Shown here: piece after piece, positions 21,680 through 32,414 of the stretch
Position numbering within the stretch: position 1 is the first letter of the stretch
Layout: the number at the start of each line of letters is the position of its first letter
NCBI GenBank assembly: GCA_030674185.1
Contig: CM060305.1
Location: forward strand, 171,534,834-171,598,833
Reading direction: 5' to 3'
Source of the DNA: Monoplex corrugatus
Lineage: Eukaryota; Mollusca; Gastropoda; Littorinimorpha; Ranellidae
DNA: 64,000 nucleotides
The notes under the pieces: model-generated
What the model was told of the DNA's origin: nothing
What the model saw: only the letters and a program-made list of their open reading frames with translations
Databases searched by the model: none
Program-made: the position numbers and the translations under genes

Positions 21680-22570
21680 GTAAACATTATCATCATCAAG
21701 TGCCCTGCCGCATGGTGATGGTGTTGGCGATCATGGCCCTCCATATGTATCTATCTCTTGTTGCCATAAGCACATCTGCCACCCTCTCTGTCCTCAGCCA
21801 GCCTGCAAGTCCGTCCAATATTTTCTCCTAGGGTCAACCTGGTGCTCTCTTTCCCTCCAGCTTTCATGTTGTGACACGGTGCTCTACTTCCCCTTTCCTC
21901 ATACAAAGTCCTATACACGTCGCCTGTCTTTTCCTAATCTTCCTTATGAATGATCTTCTTGTGTAGCCTTAAGACTGTCTCGTTTGTTTTCTTTGCTGTC
22001 CATGGAACTCTCAACATTCTTCTTTGAAACCACATCTCGGCTGCCTCAATCTTCTTCTGGCTTTGCTTGTTGACTGTCCACGCCTCACAACCGTATAACA
22101 TTATCAGTTCTATCTGGATCTGGATCTGGATAATTACGCTGCAGGAGCCTTTTCAGGCTATCGTCGCAGCGGGTGGTAGGAGCGCATGGCTTGATTCAAG
22201 AACTCTCTTCCTGATGTTAATTGATAAGAATTTGTTGGTAGGAGTGCTTTTCATCTTCCTGAATGTTGTTTTGGCTTGGCCGATTCTGCTGGCTATATAA
22301 TAATAATAATAATAATGATGATAATAATGTTTCTTTGTGTAGCACATATTCCCCATAAAAACATGCTCACCAGCTGATGTGCATCTGCCATCTGGTAAGA
22401 TGATCGTTCCCAGATTTTAAACTTATCAACCTGTCTCAAGGTTGTGCCGTTTGCTGTTATTTTGCATGAGGGGATTCCATGTTTTTTACTGACTACCATG
22501 ACTTCAGTTTCCTTGCTATTTAGCTCCAACCCTTTAATTTTGCTTTCTATTTCTATTATATTCACAAGGT
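21680..22570 (-). mobile_element. RTE-B LINE, 3' part
   Basis: This is the - strand 3' end of an RTE-type LINE that recurs several times in the window (34618-36073, 45845-46140, 54930-58320). It starts at an ATC repeat near 21690, then runs through sequence equivalent to 'EAAEMWF..R..R.PWT' and the palm/thumb region. Many stops are present. Near 22298-22375 it is interrupted by about 75 bp of ATA/ATG repeat plus 'TTTGTGTAGCACATATTCCC', which looks like the tail of another retroposon. Confidence 0.8.
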
Positions 22571-24825
22571 TTTGTTTGTTTGAGGGTGGATGTGATGCGT
22601 CTAGTGTGTCGGCTAGTGACTAGTGACTGCATGCTTGTCACCTCTCACTTTCACAGCCTACACCTCTGGCTAGCAGCTATGCGAAAAGAAGAGCAGAAGG
22701 TGTAAGTCTCTTCCTGTCAGTACATAGACTCTCCATCCGCAAGCCCTACGTTGTGTCTCCTCGTGGCGACAGGCGGTAACTGAGCACCTCACGGACTCAG
22801 GCTAAATCTCGTAGGACTCGGAGGAGGTCTGGCCCCCAGATGTGCGGCATGCAGGCCCACCGGCGTGTGGGTATGCCCTGGTGCCCACGAACCAGATCCC
22901 CAAGCTATGGGTACATAGCTCCACTGCCTTGTGGACATCTCGGGAGAGAGTAAGGCTAAGGGAGTTAACCATGAAAAAAAACGATGGAAGGCAAGGGGAA
23001 ACCACCATCGTAGTTTCACCCAGGAAAACCATGGACAAAAGAAAGAGGAAGAAGAAAGTTAACGACATCAATAGGTGCTCCTGTGGAACACCTTCGTCCG
23101 GTAGGGACTGTCATGCGTCACAGGTGACACCAGACCGTCAGCCAGCCACTGTGACCAAAATTAAACCCAAAGTCAAATTTAGAAACACCAAAACAGCAAC
23201 ATGGAACATCAGAACACTGTTGCAGAAAGGTAAATTAGACAACATCAAAATGGAGATGGAAAGGCTTAACATCAGTAATTTAGAAATAGAGGAAGTCAGA
23301 TGAAAGGGGGCAGGCATGATAACATCAGGAGAATATACAGTGATATACTTTGGTGGTAATTCACATGAAAGACGAGTAGGCATCATAATGGACAAAGACA
23401 AATCAAAAGCAGTTACGAGATACCAGGCAGTGTCTGACAAGAATTTTGCTGGTCAAATTGGGAGGCAAACCATTTGATATCAACAACTTCTAAGAAGTTT
23501 TAGAGATGGCCAAGGTCCAATGTAAATCACAAGAAGTTACAGTCATAATGGGAGATTTTAATGCTAAAGTGGGACAGGACAGGGTGGGGGATATAGTTGG
23601 ACCTCAAGGCCTTGGTACACAAAATGAAAGGGGAGGGAAACTTGTAGAATGGGCGTAGATGAATGAGTTCATAGTAGGAAACACCTGGTTTGAGCAGCCT
23701 AACAGAAGAAAATGGACTTGGATGAGTCCAGGAGATAATACCAAAAATCAAATTGACTACATCCTGATCAACAAAAGATTTAGAAATTCTTTACGGTCAG
23801 CAAAAACACTACCAGGCGCAGACTGCAACAGTGACCACAATCCTGTAGTGGGAAGGTTTAGGCTGAACTTGAGGAAAAGGAAACAGACCAAAAGCAACAT
23901 CAAACTAAACTTTGGACTCTTAAAGACAGATGAAGTGATACGTCAAAAATTTAATGTACATGTTCAAAACAAATTCGGTGCTCTGGAAGACGTTGGTGAC
24001 AGTGAGGAACAACGGACAAAGTTGAGAAGTTCGATAAATGAAGCTTGTGAAGAAATCCCTAAGGCAAATAGAAAAGCAAAAAAGAGCTGGATGACTAATG
24101 AAATTTTGGGCTTGATGGAGGAAAGGACGAGGGCTAAGAGAAACGAGGAGATATACAGGAAGATAAACAAAGAAATCAGGTATAGGTGCAATGAAGCTAA
24201 GGAAGCTTGGCTGAACACAAAATGCAAAGAGATAGAAGAACGACACAAAATGGATCATAAGGATATGTACAGACGAATTGAAGAAATTGTCCACAGAAAA
24301 AATACATGCATATCAACTGGTTGCTTAAAATCGAAAGATTGCACGTTTATCATGGAAAAAGACAAAATACTGGACAGATGGGGAGAGTACATTAAAGACC
24401 TTTTTGAGGATGACAGAAACGAAGAACACATCATAAAAAAGAACGTTGAAGGACCATCCATAATGAAAGATGAAGTTAGAGCAGCACTGAAAAAGATGAA
24501 ACCTAGAGATGATTGAAGCCCTGGAGGAATTTGGCATAGAAAAAATAACAGTCCTCCTAAATGAAATTTATGACACTGGAAAAATCCCCAAAGATATGTC
24601 AAAATCAATTTTCATTGCACTTCCAAAGAAGACAGGTGCTATAGAATGCGAACTCCATCGCACAATCAGTTTGATGAGTCATGTAACAAAAATCCTGTTA
24701 AGAATAATCATGATGAGGACAAGGAATAGAATCAAAAGAGAAATAGCAGAAGAGCAGTGTGGATTTGTGGAAGGGAAAGGAACTATTAATGCCATATACA
24801 TCCTAAGAACTATCATAGAGAGATC
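22571..24825 (+). mobile_element. RTE-B LINE, 5' part on + strand
   Basis: It has a 5' leader (about 22571-22970), then decayed endonuclease and reverse transcriptase frames. The endonuclease shows 'TATWNIRTLLQKGKLDNIK', 'VIMGDFNAKVGQD' (after stops) and 'QIDYILINKRF'. The element breaks off at about 24825 inside the reverse transcriptase, where Penelope-like sequence begins. The matching region of another copy lies in opposite orientation at 25845-27350. Confidence 0.85.
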
Positions 24826-24830
24826 CAAAA
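23659..24830 (+). pseudogene. RTE-B endonuclease/reverse transcriptase remnant
   Basis: Two overlapping frames (23659-24516 and 24509 onward) encode the endonuclease C terminus ('ADCNSDHNPVVGRFR'), a basic linker and the start of the reverse transcriptase ('AALKKMKPR', 'GKIPKDMSKSIFIALPKK', 'RTISLMSHVTKILLRII', 'CGFVEGKGT'). A deletion at about 24510 removes the expected 'GKAPGPD' segment and shifts the frame. It ends before the catalytic YADD region, so it cannot be active. Confidence 0.8.
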
Positions 24831-24920
24831 CAAGTGTGACTGCCCGCGCCCAAGCAAACAGGAACCAGAAGAACAAGAAAACCAATATAAGCGCGTATCC
24901 AACAAAACAAAACAAAACAA

Positions 24921-24960
24921 GCGCAAATTTTCGGCCAACTAGCCTTTGTCAAGCGCGAAC
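24921..24960 (-). ncRNA. Hammerhead-ribozyme-like motif of the Penelope element
   Basis: On the - strand the order is GCGC, TTGACAAA, a short GGC/GCC hairpin, GAAAA and GCGC. This resembles the hammerhead core (CUGANGA, stem II, GAAA) known from Penelope-like element repeats. The first core element is degenerate (TTGACAA), and I did not locate the cleavage-site half. The motif ACAAAGGC...GCCGAAAA recurs at 44071-44100. A functional ribozyme is doubtful. Confidence 0.35.
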
Positions 24961-25312
24961 GCACGGTCACAAACAGATCACAAACACAAAACAATGGATA
25001 ATAAAAACGGGACTAAAAACTTCCCTGCCGCCTCGTCCAGTGGGTAAGAAATGGAATGCCCATGTCTTCATGAGCAGTAGTAAGAAGTGGGGAGAGGGGA
25101 GGCAACTATGATGTCAAAAGGGAAGTGAGATGAGTTCTGCAATTTTGAGAAGTGGCCATGCTATATCGGTATAGCCCTGTTCTGAAGAAGGCACAGGGCA
25201 AGAGCCAAGAGGTAAGGGAGTAGATTGTGCCCAGTGCCATGAATCTGGTAGGCCTGGGAACAGGAAGAAACATGAAACGGCATGTCTGAATTTCTGTTGC
25301 GCAATGGATTAC

Positions 25313-25740
25313 TTATGGTTTTTCATTAAGACCATATGGTTTGCGTGTTCCAAGTTTATTTATGAGATGGGATTCTCTGTCTTTCCTGTCTATGGTGCTG
25401 TTATTGTATAGAAGCCACAGACCTTTCACTCGGATGTCATTGATTGAGTGGTCTGATTGGTTGAAGTGATTGGGGATAGTTTTATCCCTTTGGTGGCGGA
25501 TATCAGCCAAGTGTTCTTTGAAACGTGTGTCAAGGGTGCGTCCAGTTTCACCAATATACAGTTGGGAACATTTAGAGCAGCTGATCAAGTAGACAATGTT
25601 ATAAGTTTGACAGTTGAAATGTTTTGTAACTCTCATATGAGATTTGGGGCATTTGACTGTGGTGGCTGTGCACAAGAAAGGACATGTCTTGCATCTAGGT
25701 TTGTTGCATGGAGAGGTTCCCGGAGGTTGGCTGACTGGTT
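25313..25740 (-). CDS. GIY-YIG endonuclease of a Penelope-like element
   Basis: An open frame with a cysteine-rich linker ('CNKPRCKTCPFL') followed by the GIY-YIG domain: 'YNIVYLISCSKC' in the GIY position, 'LYIGETGRTLDTRFKEH' with the YIG and catalytic Arg, 'RKDRESHLINKLGT' with the Glu, and 'PYGLNEKP' with the conserved Asn before the stop. This is the endonuclease that cuts target DNA for Penelope-like elements. It looks complete from linker to stop. The N-terminal residues read from about 25771 are antisense of the inverted RT piece and are not native. The intact core suggests a fairly recent insertion. Confidence 0.85.
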
Positions 25741-25857
25741 TGCTAAGATACATAGATGATTGCATTGGCATGACATCCCTCGATCATGACCAACTTTTGC
25801 AATTCATCCATTACGTCCAAACGTTTCACCCATCCATTAAGTTCACATAAGAAATTT
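25738..25857 (+). pseudogene. Penelope-like RT fragment, inverted
   Basis: The + strand encodes 'LLRYIDDCIGMTSLDHDQLL' and 'HPSIKFT', the catalytic YIDD region of Penelope-like reverse transcriptases. It abuts the endonuclease but points the opposite way. An intact element would have RT and endonuclease on the same strand, so this is an inversion. Confidence 0.8.
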
Positions 25858-27350
25858 CAAACACATCCATATTTCTGATTATTCGTAGATCATTTCTATC
25901 AATATTGAGTCTTTCTAGTTGGTTGATCAATTCTTCATGTCTTACCCGATCGAGAGCCTTGGTGTAATCAACAAAGCATAAATATATATATATATATATA
26001 AAATCCTTATTCAACTCGATTGACCTCTCTATGATAGTCCTCAGGATGTATATGGCACTAACAGTTCCTTTCCCTTCCACAAATCCACATTGTTTTTCTG
26101 CTATTTCTCTTTTGATTCTATTCCTTGTCCTTATCATAGTTATTCTTAACAGGATTTTTGTTACATGACTCATCAAGTTGATTGTGCGATGGAGTTCGTA
26201 TTCTATAGCCCTGTTTTCTTTGAAACAGCAATGAAAATTGATTTTGACATATCTTTGGGGATTTTTCCAGTATCATAAATTTCATTCTGGAGGACTGTTA
26301 TTTTTTCAATACCAAGTTCTTCCAGGGCTTCAATCATCTCTGTAGTAATATTGTCTGGTCCTGGGGCTTTTCCTGGTTTCATCTTTTTCAATGCTGCTCT
26401 AACTTCATCTTTCATTATGGGTGATCCTTCAACGTTCTTTCTTATAATGTGTTCTTCGTTTCTGTCATCATCAAAAAGGTCTTTAATGTGCTCTCGTCAT
26501 CTGTCTAATATTTTGTCTTTTTCTATGATAAGCGTACCATCTTTCGATTTTAAGCAACCAGTTGATGTGCATGTCTTTTTCCTGTGGACAATTTCTTCAG
26601 TTCTTTTGTACATGCCCTGAGGATTTGTTTTGTGTCGGTCTTCTGTCTCTTTGCACTTTTTTTTCGTTTTCAGCCAAGTGTCCTTAGCTTCATTGCACTT
26701 ATTCCTGATTTCTTTGTTTATCTTCCTATATCTTTCCTCCTTTCCCTTTGCCTTCCTCCGTTCTTCCATCAAGCCTAGAATTTCTTTTGTCATCCAGTTC
26801 TATTTTGGTTTTCTATCTACTCTAGGGATTTCTTCACAAGCTTCATTTATCGAGTTCATTGTCCATTGTTCCTCATTGTCACCGACGTCTTCCAGAGCAC
26901 TGAATTTTTTTTTAACATGTACGTAAATTTTTTTACGTATCACTTCATCTGTCTTTAAGAGTCCAAGATTTCGTTTGATGTTGCTTTTGGTCTGTTTCCT
27001 TTTCCTTAATTTCAGCCTAAATCTTCCCATCACAGGATTGTGGTCACTGTTGCAGTCTGCGCCTGGTAGTGTTTTTGCTGTCAGCAAAGAATTTCTGAAT
27101 GTTTTATTGATCAGGATGTAGTCAAATTTGATTTTTGGTATTATCTCCTGGACTCATCCAAGTCCATTTTCTTCTATTAGGCTGCTCAAACCAGGTGTTT
27201 CCTACTATGAACTCATTCATCTGTGCCCATTCCACAAGTTTCCCTTCCCTTTCATTTTGTGTACCAAGACCATGAGGTCTGGTTCGTGGGCACCAGGGCA
27301 TATCCACATGCCGGTGGGCCTGCGTGCCGCACATCTGGGGGCCAGACCTC
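25845..27350 (-). mobile_element. RTE-B LINE, 5' part on - strand
   Basis: The - strand encodes, from 27350 down, leader, endonuclease end ('NEFIVGNTWFEQPNRRKWTW', 'ADCNSDHNPVMGRF'), linker, 'AALKKMKPGKAPGPDNITTE' and reverse transcriptase to 'FVDYTKALDRVRHEELINQL', with many frameshifts. A TA run at 25982-26001 is expanded inside the coding part. It mirrors 22571-24825, so the two form a large inverted repeat around the Penelope-like element. Its reading goes further into the RT than the + strand copy. Confidence 0.85.
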
Positions 27351-27584
27351 CTCCAAGTGCCTGTAAACAGCAGCAACAAGGAAATCATTTAATATTAAGA
27401 CGTATCAAAGGACTACTGACGTATTGCTGTGTGTTCGTGTTACTGTCCAATGCGGTGCCATTAACATATAGAACAGCAACGTACATTTTCCACTCCTATA
27501 TGTTTCTGGGCTTTGGAGGTGTCTCAGGCTACAGGCGTTCAGCACCCTGCAAACTTTCCGTGGGACTCCCTCAAAGATTTTTGT

Positions 27585-27915
27585 CAAACAAACCAACAAC
27601 AAACCAACAAACAAACCAACAAACAAACAATCAAACCCAACAACCTCTGGAGAGGTTCTCAGAGGAGATGCCCCCATCACAGCAGGCAAGTACTTCGGTC
27701 CTAAACTCTACTGATTTTAGGCCTCCACTTACTTATGGGGGCCGAGCCGCATCCAGTCATGACCGGCTTCCGGAAGCCCTTTCGCTGGGGCCAATTTTTT
27801 CTTCAACCGGGTTCGAACCTGCGCCACCAAACTGGTTGGGCGCACTTTTAGAAGGCTCAGATACTTGTAAGGCCTTCTGGCTGATATCTTCACCACTTAC
27901 TGACTTACTCACTTA
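27585..27915 (-). mobile_element. tRNA-derived SINE with TTTG tail
   Basis: On the - strand, box B 'GGTTCGAACCC' lies at about 27821-27811. It is followed by a core with 'GGTCATGACTGGATGCGGC', 'GGACCGAAGTACTTGC' and 'CTCTGAGAACC', and a (TTTG)n-like tail near 27640-27590. The core matches the SINE-like 3' end of the R2-group LINE at 6232-6500. Box A is weak. The head extends to about 27915. Confidence 0.7.
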
Positions 27916-28014
27916 GCTATCCGACGGACACCGCTGTCGTATGTCGATCTTGTAGGGAAATGTGAAACCATGTTAAGTTCACTCTCGTGCATCCGAGAAA
28001 AATCGGAACGCTTG

Positions 28015-28089
28015 AAACACACACACACATACACACACACACATTGACACACACACATCACACACAAACACAAAACACACACACACACA

Positions 28090-28121
<32 letters not shown>
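28015..28121 (+). repeat. (CA)n microsatellite
   Basis: Interrupted CA repeat of about 105 bp. Confidence 0.95.
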
Positions 28122-28122
<1 letters not shown>

Positions 28123-28208
28123 GGCCAACGGAGATCCACACACAAAAAGTATTTTTAAACGAAAAGTAAAGCTCTGACCACCAAGCTCTAGGGCGCGGAT
28201 GCCTTATT

Positions 28209-28898
28209 GTCAGAAGGCCCGTTAGTCAGAAGGCCCACTAGTCAGAAGGCCCGTTAGTCAGACGGCCCACTAGTCAGAAGGCCCGTTAGTCAGAAGGCCC
28301 GTTAGTCAGAAAATCAGTTGGCATTCAGTTGCATGAATGTAGGGATTACCGCTGATAGGCCAAAAATGATGATCACAGAATTTCTATCTGACCTACAGTA
28401 ACTGCCCTACGGTGTTATTGGTCAAATATTCATACAAACTGGATTTCCGTTTTTCATGTTTCCTACATTTTTAAGCCCTACATTCATGCAACTGAATGCC
28501 AACTGATTTTCTGACTTAATTAAATAAACACCAGCCCAAATGAATAACACATGTACATGTACTTATCTCAACATGGCCAGCAGAGAAAATGCACAGAAGT
28601 CTACAGACAAACCATGAGCAACAGCTACTTTATTAAAAAAAAAAAGAAAAAAAAAAGAACATGTTATGTGAGACCAAACATAATTACTGTAAATTGGCAC
28701 ACAATGTTCAATGGCAAAGCAACTGAAATTAATTACATATGCTTTTCTAGCTATGAACACACAAAAAAACGAGTCCTTTGGGATAAACACTTATTGAAAA
28801 TAAAAACCAACAACAACAAAAAATACTGATTTTCTAGTGGGCCTTCTGACTAATGGGCCTTCTGACTAGTGGGCCTTCTGACTAATGGGCCTTCTGAC
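28209..28898. mobile_element. Foldback-like element with inverted arrays of 16-bp repeats
   Basis: The left arm (28209-28308) has six 16-bp units GTCAGAAGGCCCGTTA / GTCAGAAGGCCCACTA. The right arm (28835-28898) has four units in reverse complement. Just inside the left arm, TCAGAAAATCAGTTGGC through to GAATGTAGGG (about 28307-28346) is matched in inverted orientation at about 28474-28514. Long inverted repeats built of short tandem units are the hallmark of foldback-type DNA transposons. No transposase frame is present. A further insertion occupies about 28516-28824. Confidence 0.7.
28516..28824 (+). mobile_element. Retroposed insertion inside the foldback element
   Basis: This ~310-bp segment is flanked by 11-bp direct repeats ACTGATTTTCT (about 28503-28513 and 28825-28835). 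It ends in A-rich sequence (AAAATAAAAACC...AAAAAAT), as expected for a retroposed sequence with a target duplication. It contains an internal A-tract near 28637-28659. Its source is not recognised. Confidence 0.45.
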
Positions 28899-29239
28899 AA
28901 AAAGGTAGGCACCTAGGGTAGGGAGGAGGGAAGAACAGGAAAGTAAAAAACGGCAACAGTCCTCACCAAATATGGTGACGACGAAAAACAAAAAAATGCG
29001 AGTCAAACACTGCAAAATTTCATGACAGTGAGTCTGTTGTACTGCCGCTGGTTGAAATGATCTGCAAAATGAATTAATCGGGTTTTTTCCACCAAGATAA
29101 CATAAAGTAACCTCCCTTGAAGAAATAGAAGCAGCCTTGTACGTTGGAGACACGCATTCCTCACTGCACAGGTTAGCAGCTCTCCCGTCTTAGATCGCCG
29201 TTATATATGTCAATGTTATTGTCTTAGATTATTAGCTAA

Positions 29240-29330
29240 CGGGGGCGTAAGTCAGTCGGTTTAACACGAGGTTGCCTCTTGCCTTGGACTGATTTTGTGT
29301 GCATTATTATTAATTTGTCGATCCTCACCT
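29240..29330 (+). mobile_element. Possible degenerate tRNA-like SINE head
   Basis: 'GGGGGCGTAAGTCAGTCGG' resembles the 5' half of a tRNA (box A region), and 'TTGTCGATCCTC' about 70 bp later resembles box B. The spacing is long for a tRNA, so this is at most a decayed SINE head. Confidence 0.3.
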
Positions 29331-30239
29331 GGCAACTTCCTCCTTATCATCTTATGTATGATTATCAATAACAATCATACAATGTACCGATAGGTCTCGA
29401 CTTGCACAAGCAAGGGTGTGTTCTAAAACATGCAAGTGGCTAGCGCCCTGCCTCACCCCACACGCTAAACCTCACTCCATTGCAGTATTCATGAGTAAAT
29501 AATAAGTTTAAACATCATTTAGCTTAGACCTTCGCACGTGCCCGTGGAACTTTATTGCATGCGGCCTCCAGTTTACCCAGCTGTTGTGTTAATAGCCATA
29601 GCCATAGGTACTAGACTTTGTTCCAAAAGTTAGGGTTAGTTAATGTTAAAGCATTCCCTGCGATGTCAGTGTTATGGAACAATTCAGGGGGCCTACCTTT
29701 TACGTAAAACTGGACTTATGACACTTTAGAATAAATCTGAAGTCAGAAGTGTCAGTGCTTTACTTTCTGCTTTGTTCTGGTCGAATCTTTAACTTGTGCA
29801 AAATAACCCCAAAGTTAAAAATCTGGGGGTCAAACAGCAAAACCTGAGGATTTGCATGATATTTTCAAAATTGCATGTAATGTCAGCTCATAATGATCAA
29901 TTATTGCTATATTGTATATTTCCTAATATAATAATTATAAAAAAGATAATGATGATAATGACATTTATAAAGCATCAAATGTTTTATTCAAGAACAAAAT
30001 CAAGGCATGCACTCTCATCATTCACCAGAGCAATTACCCAACATCCAACAATGGTCAAACTTCCAGGGCACAAATCACATGCAGGCTGGGGAGGGGAAGA
30101 TGTGAGGGGAGTAGAGTGTGTGACCCCTGACCTGAGCTGTCATTCTCCCTGTCTCACTCACACACACTTTGTATATAGATCTACACATAAGATGTTGAGC
30201 TAGGTTACACTCAAGTTTTGATCCAAGTTGTCATTCTCA
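29331..30239. other. No feature recognised
   Basis: Intergenic sequence upstream of MPG. No exon, RNA gene or transposon was identified. Confidence 0.35.
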
Positions 30240-30256
30240 CTGTCACACACACTCAT

Positions 30257-30341
<85 letters not shown>
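30240..30341 (+). repeat. (CA)n microsatellite
   Basis: Long CA repeat with a TCA and an AA interruption near its left end, followed by a CT-rich tract. Confidence 0.95.
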
Positions 30342-30954
30342 TCTCTCTTTTTCTCTTCTCTCTCCTCCCCTCTGTCACTCACTTTTTCATTCTGTCAAGT
30401 GTCGTGCAGTCTTGCTGCCTCTCAGTCTCACATTTTTTTTTGTTTTGACCAAGATTTTAGAAAGGCAAGAAGGCTAATTGGGCTTAAAGGAAAGGGACCT
30501 TGGAAATGGACATAGTAAACTAGTTGCACTGTGAAACATTTTCAAGACTTTGTCATTGTGTGTCACAACTCAGCAAGCAAAAAATATTTAATTTGATGTG
30601 AATTTTCTGAGGAATCTAAGACCATGCATGACTGACAGAAAATATGTGTACACGGCTTAATTGTCTAATTATGCAAAACAAAAAGTGAAAGAACATCATC
30701 AGAGAAACTAACTTACTAAGTCACAATTATGTTAATTTTGATCACTAAACAGAATTTTGTATTATGAATGAAATCTATTGTTTAAACAAATTGCAAGTGA
30801 ATGATTAGTTGAGAATTGAAGATCATGTGAAACATGCTGTTGCTTCCTAACCTATCCTACCCCTCCCCACCTCTGCCATTTCTTTATAGTGACTGTACAA
30901 AAACATGTAACAGAGAAACATGTTGCTTCTTACCCAACCAAATAGCAAGACAGT

Positions 30955-31236
30955 CATGGCATTGCTTAACAGAGCTCAGCTGCTGTCTAGTGATTAGCAG
31001 CTTTTTCAACTGAATTTTGTCAGGGGCAATTCCTTCATTGCCATGCAATCTTTAAAATATGCATTCTGAGTGCGTGCTGCAAACAGGATATGAGTTTATC
31101 TTTTCATGCAGAAGACTAGCAAGTAGACCACTACTTGAGATCTGGTGGCGGGGACAAAAATGTCTGTTGCATGATTGGAACCCAGGTTTCTGGCATCTTA
31201 GGTAAGTGCTTTAATCACTTGGCACACACACCGTAT
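30955..31236 (-). mobile_element. tRNA-SINE, degenerate but complete in outline
   Basis: On the - strand a tRNA-like head (31236-31170) has 'GCCAAGTGATTAAAGC' as box A and 'GGGTTCCAATC' as box B. It is followed by a core with 'AGATAAACTCATATCCTG', 'GCAGCACGCACTC', 'TTGCATGGCAATGAAGG' and 'CTGACAAAATTC'. The same core occurs at 345-515 on the + strand. It lies 5' of MPG. Confidence 0.65.
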
Positions 31237-31239
31237 GAT

Positions 31240-31600
31240 GTTACAGTAGTTGCTGATGATAGTCATAGTGATACTGGTGATGGTGGTGATGATGATGCTG
31301 TGATATGATGTTACAGCATTTGCTGATGATAGTCATGGTGATGATGATGATGGTGGTGATGATGATGCTGTGATATGATGTTGCAGCAGTTGCTGATGAT
31401 AGTCATGGTGATGATGATGATGGTGGTGATGATGATGCTGTGATATGATGTTGCAGCAGTTGCTGATGATAGTCATGGTGATGATGATGATGGTGGTAAT
31501 GATGATGCTGTGATATGATGTTGCAGCAGTTGCTGATGATAGTCATAGTGATACTGGTGATGGTGGTGATGATGATGCTGTGATGATGCCGATGCAGATG
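31240..31600 (+). repeat. GAT-rich minisatellite upstream of MPG
   Basis: About five units of roughly 66 bp containing 'TTGCTGATGATAGTCATGGT' and 'GATGATGCTGTGATATGATG', about 190 bp upstream of the MPG coding start. The His-rich frame on the - strand is an artefact. Confidence 0.95.
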
Positions 31601-31792
31601 GACAGGCAAACAAAACAAAACCAAAAACAAAAACAAAAAAACAACAAAAGTGAGACAGGTGCTGGTATCTTTTGTGTAGATTTGGTGTTCATGCTTTTTA
31701 CTTAAGATACAAATTCAGTTAAAGAAGTAATTTCTTGCTTGACCAAAAAAAAAATGTGTTGGTACTGACATTATCATTCTGTTCAGACAGGG

Positions 31793-32414
31793 ATGGGCAG
31801 GAAAGGACGGAAGCGCAGTCATGACGACAGGCAGAGCGGGGCAGATGGACCAGGCAGTGACCACAGTGCTGGCAACACACCGCTTAAAGTCCAGCATTGT
31901 GATCTCACTGCATCCCTACAATTGACAAGACACTTGTCTCACACTCATGACGTGGGGAACACCCTGAACAGTGATAACAGTGGTGACACTCATTGTACGG
32001 GGAAAGACACTCATAACACGGCGAGTGATGATCATGGCACAGGGAGCGCTGGTGACACTTATTGTACAGGGGATAACACTCAGGATATAATGAGAAGTAA
32101 TGACACTAACACTAGTAACAGTACAGGCAGTATCACAGCAAAAGGGGGCCAGCGATTAGATCGTTCTTTTTATAATGTGTGTGGTGAAGACTTGGCCAAG
32201 GCTTTACTAGGTCAGAAGATTGTGCGTATGGTGGATGATACACGCCTTTGTGCGCGTATCGTAGAGACAGAGGCGTACCTGGGAGCGGTGGACAAGGCAG
32301 CACATTCCTACAAAGGGCGCACTGATCGTAACCAGGCCATGTTCATGCAGCCAGGCACCGCCTATGTGTATAACATTTATGGCATGTACTGTTGCCTTAA
32401 CATCTCCAGTCAAG
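31793..32414 (+). CDS. MPG: MPG exon 1: N-terminal tail and catalytic half
   Basis: First coding exon of DNA-3-methyladenine (alkyladenine) glycosylase, which removes alkylated and deaminated purines in base excision repair in the nucleus. ATG at 31793 (GGGATGG) follows an in-frame stop at 31766 and a possible acceptor (TTCAGACAG), so a 5' UTR intron is possible. Residues 1-118 are low-complexity (basic 'GRKGRKR', then Gly/Thr/Asp/His-rich) and probably disordered. The fold starts near residue 121. It contains 'ARIVETEAYLG' with catalytic Glu160 and Tyr162, His171, and 'YVYNIYGMYCCLN' with Tyr196 and Asn203 (human Glu125, Tyr127, His136, Tyr162, Asn169). It ends in phase 1 at CAAG|GTCAGT. Confidence 0.95.

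Larger units (their letters stand above)
24826..25740 (-). mobile_element. Penelope-like element, 3' part
   Basis: The - strand holds the GIY-YIG endonuclease (25740-25313) and about 490 bp of 3' sequence with a hammerhead-like motif at 24921-24960. The element sits between two RTE-B copies. Its reverse-transcriptase piece lies beside it in the opposite orientation (25738-25857). Confidence 0.8.

Noticed and set aside
28209..28320. Array of regularly spaced repeats resembling a CRISPR
   Set aside because: The 16-bp units are directly adjacent with no unique spacers, occur as an inverted pair, and the DNA is eukaryotic. The arrays at 41570 and 11211 are rejected as CRISPR for the same reason.
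28866..29153. 95-codon - strand frame
   Set aside because: It has no recognisable domain or splice context, and its start lies near a repeat arm. Probably chance.
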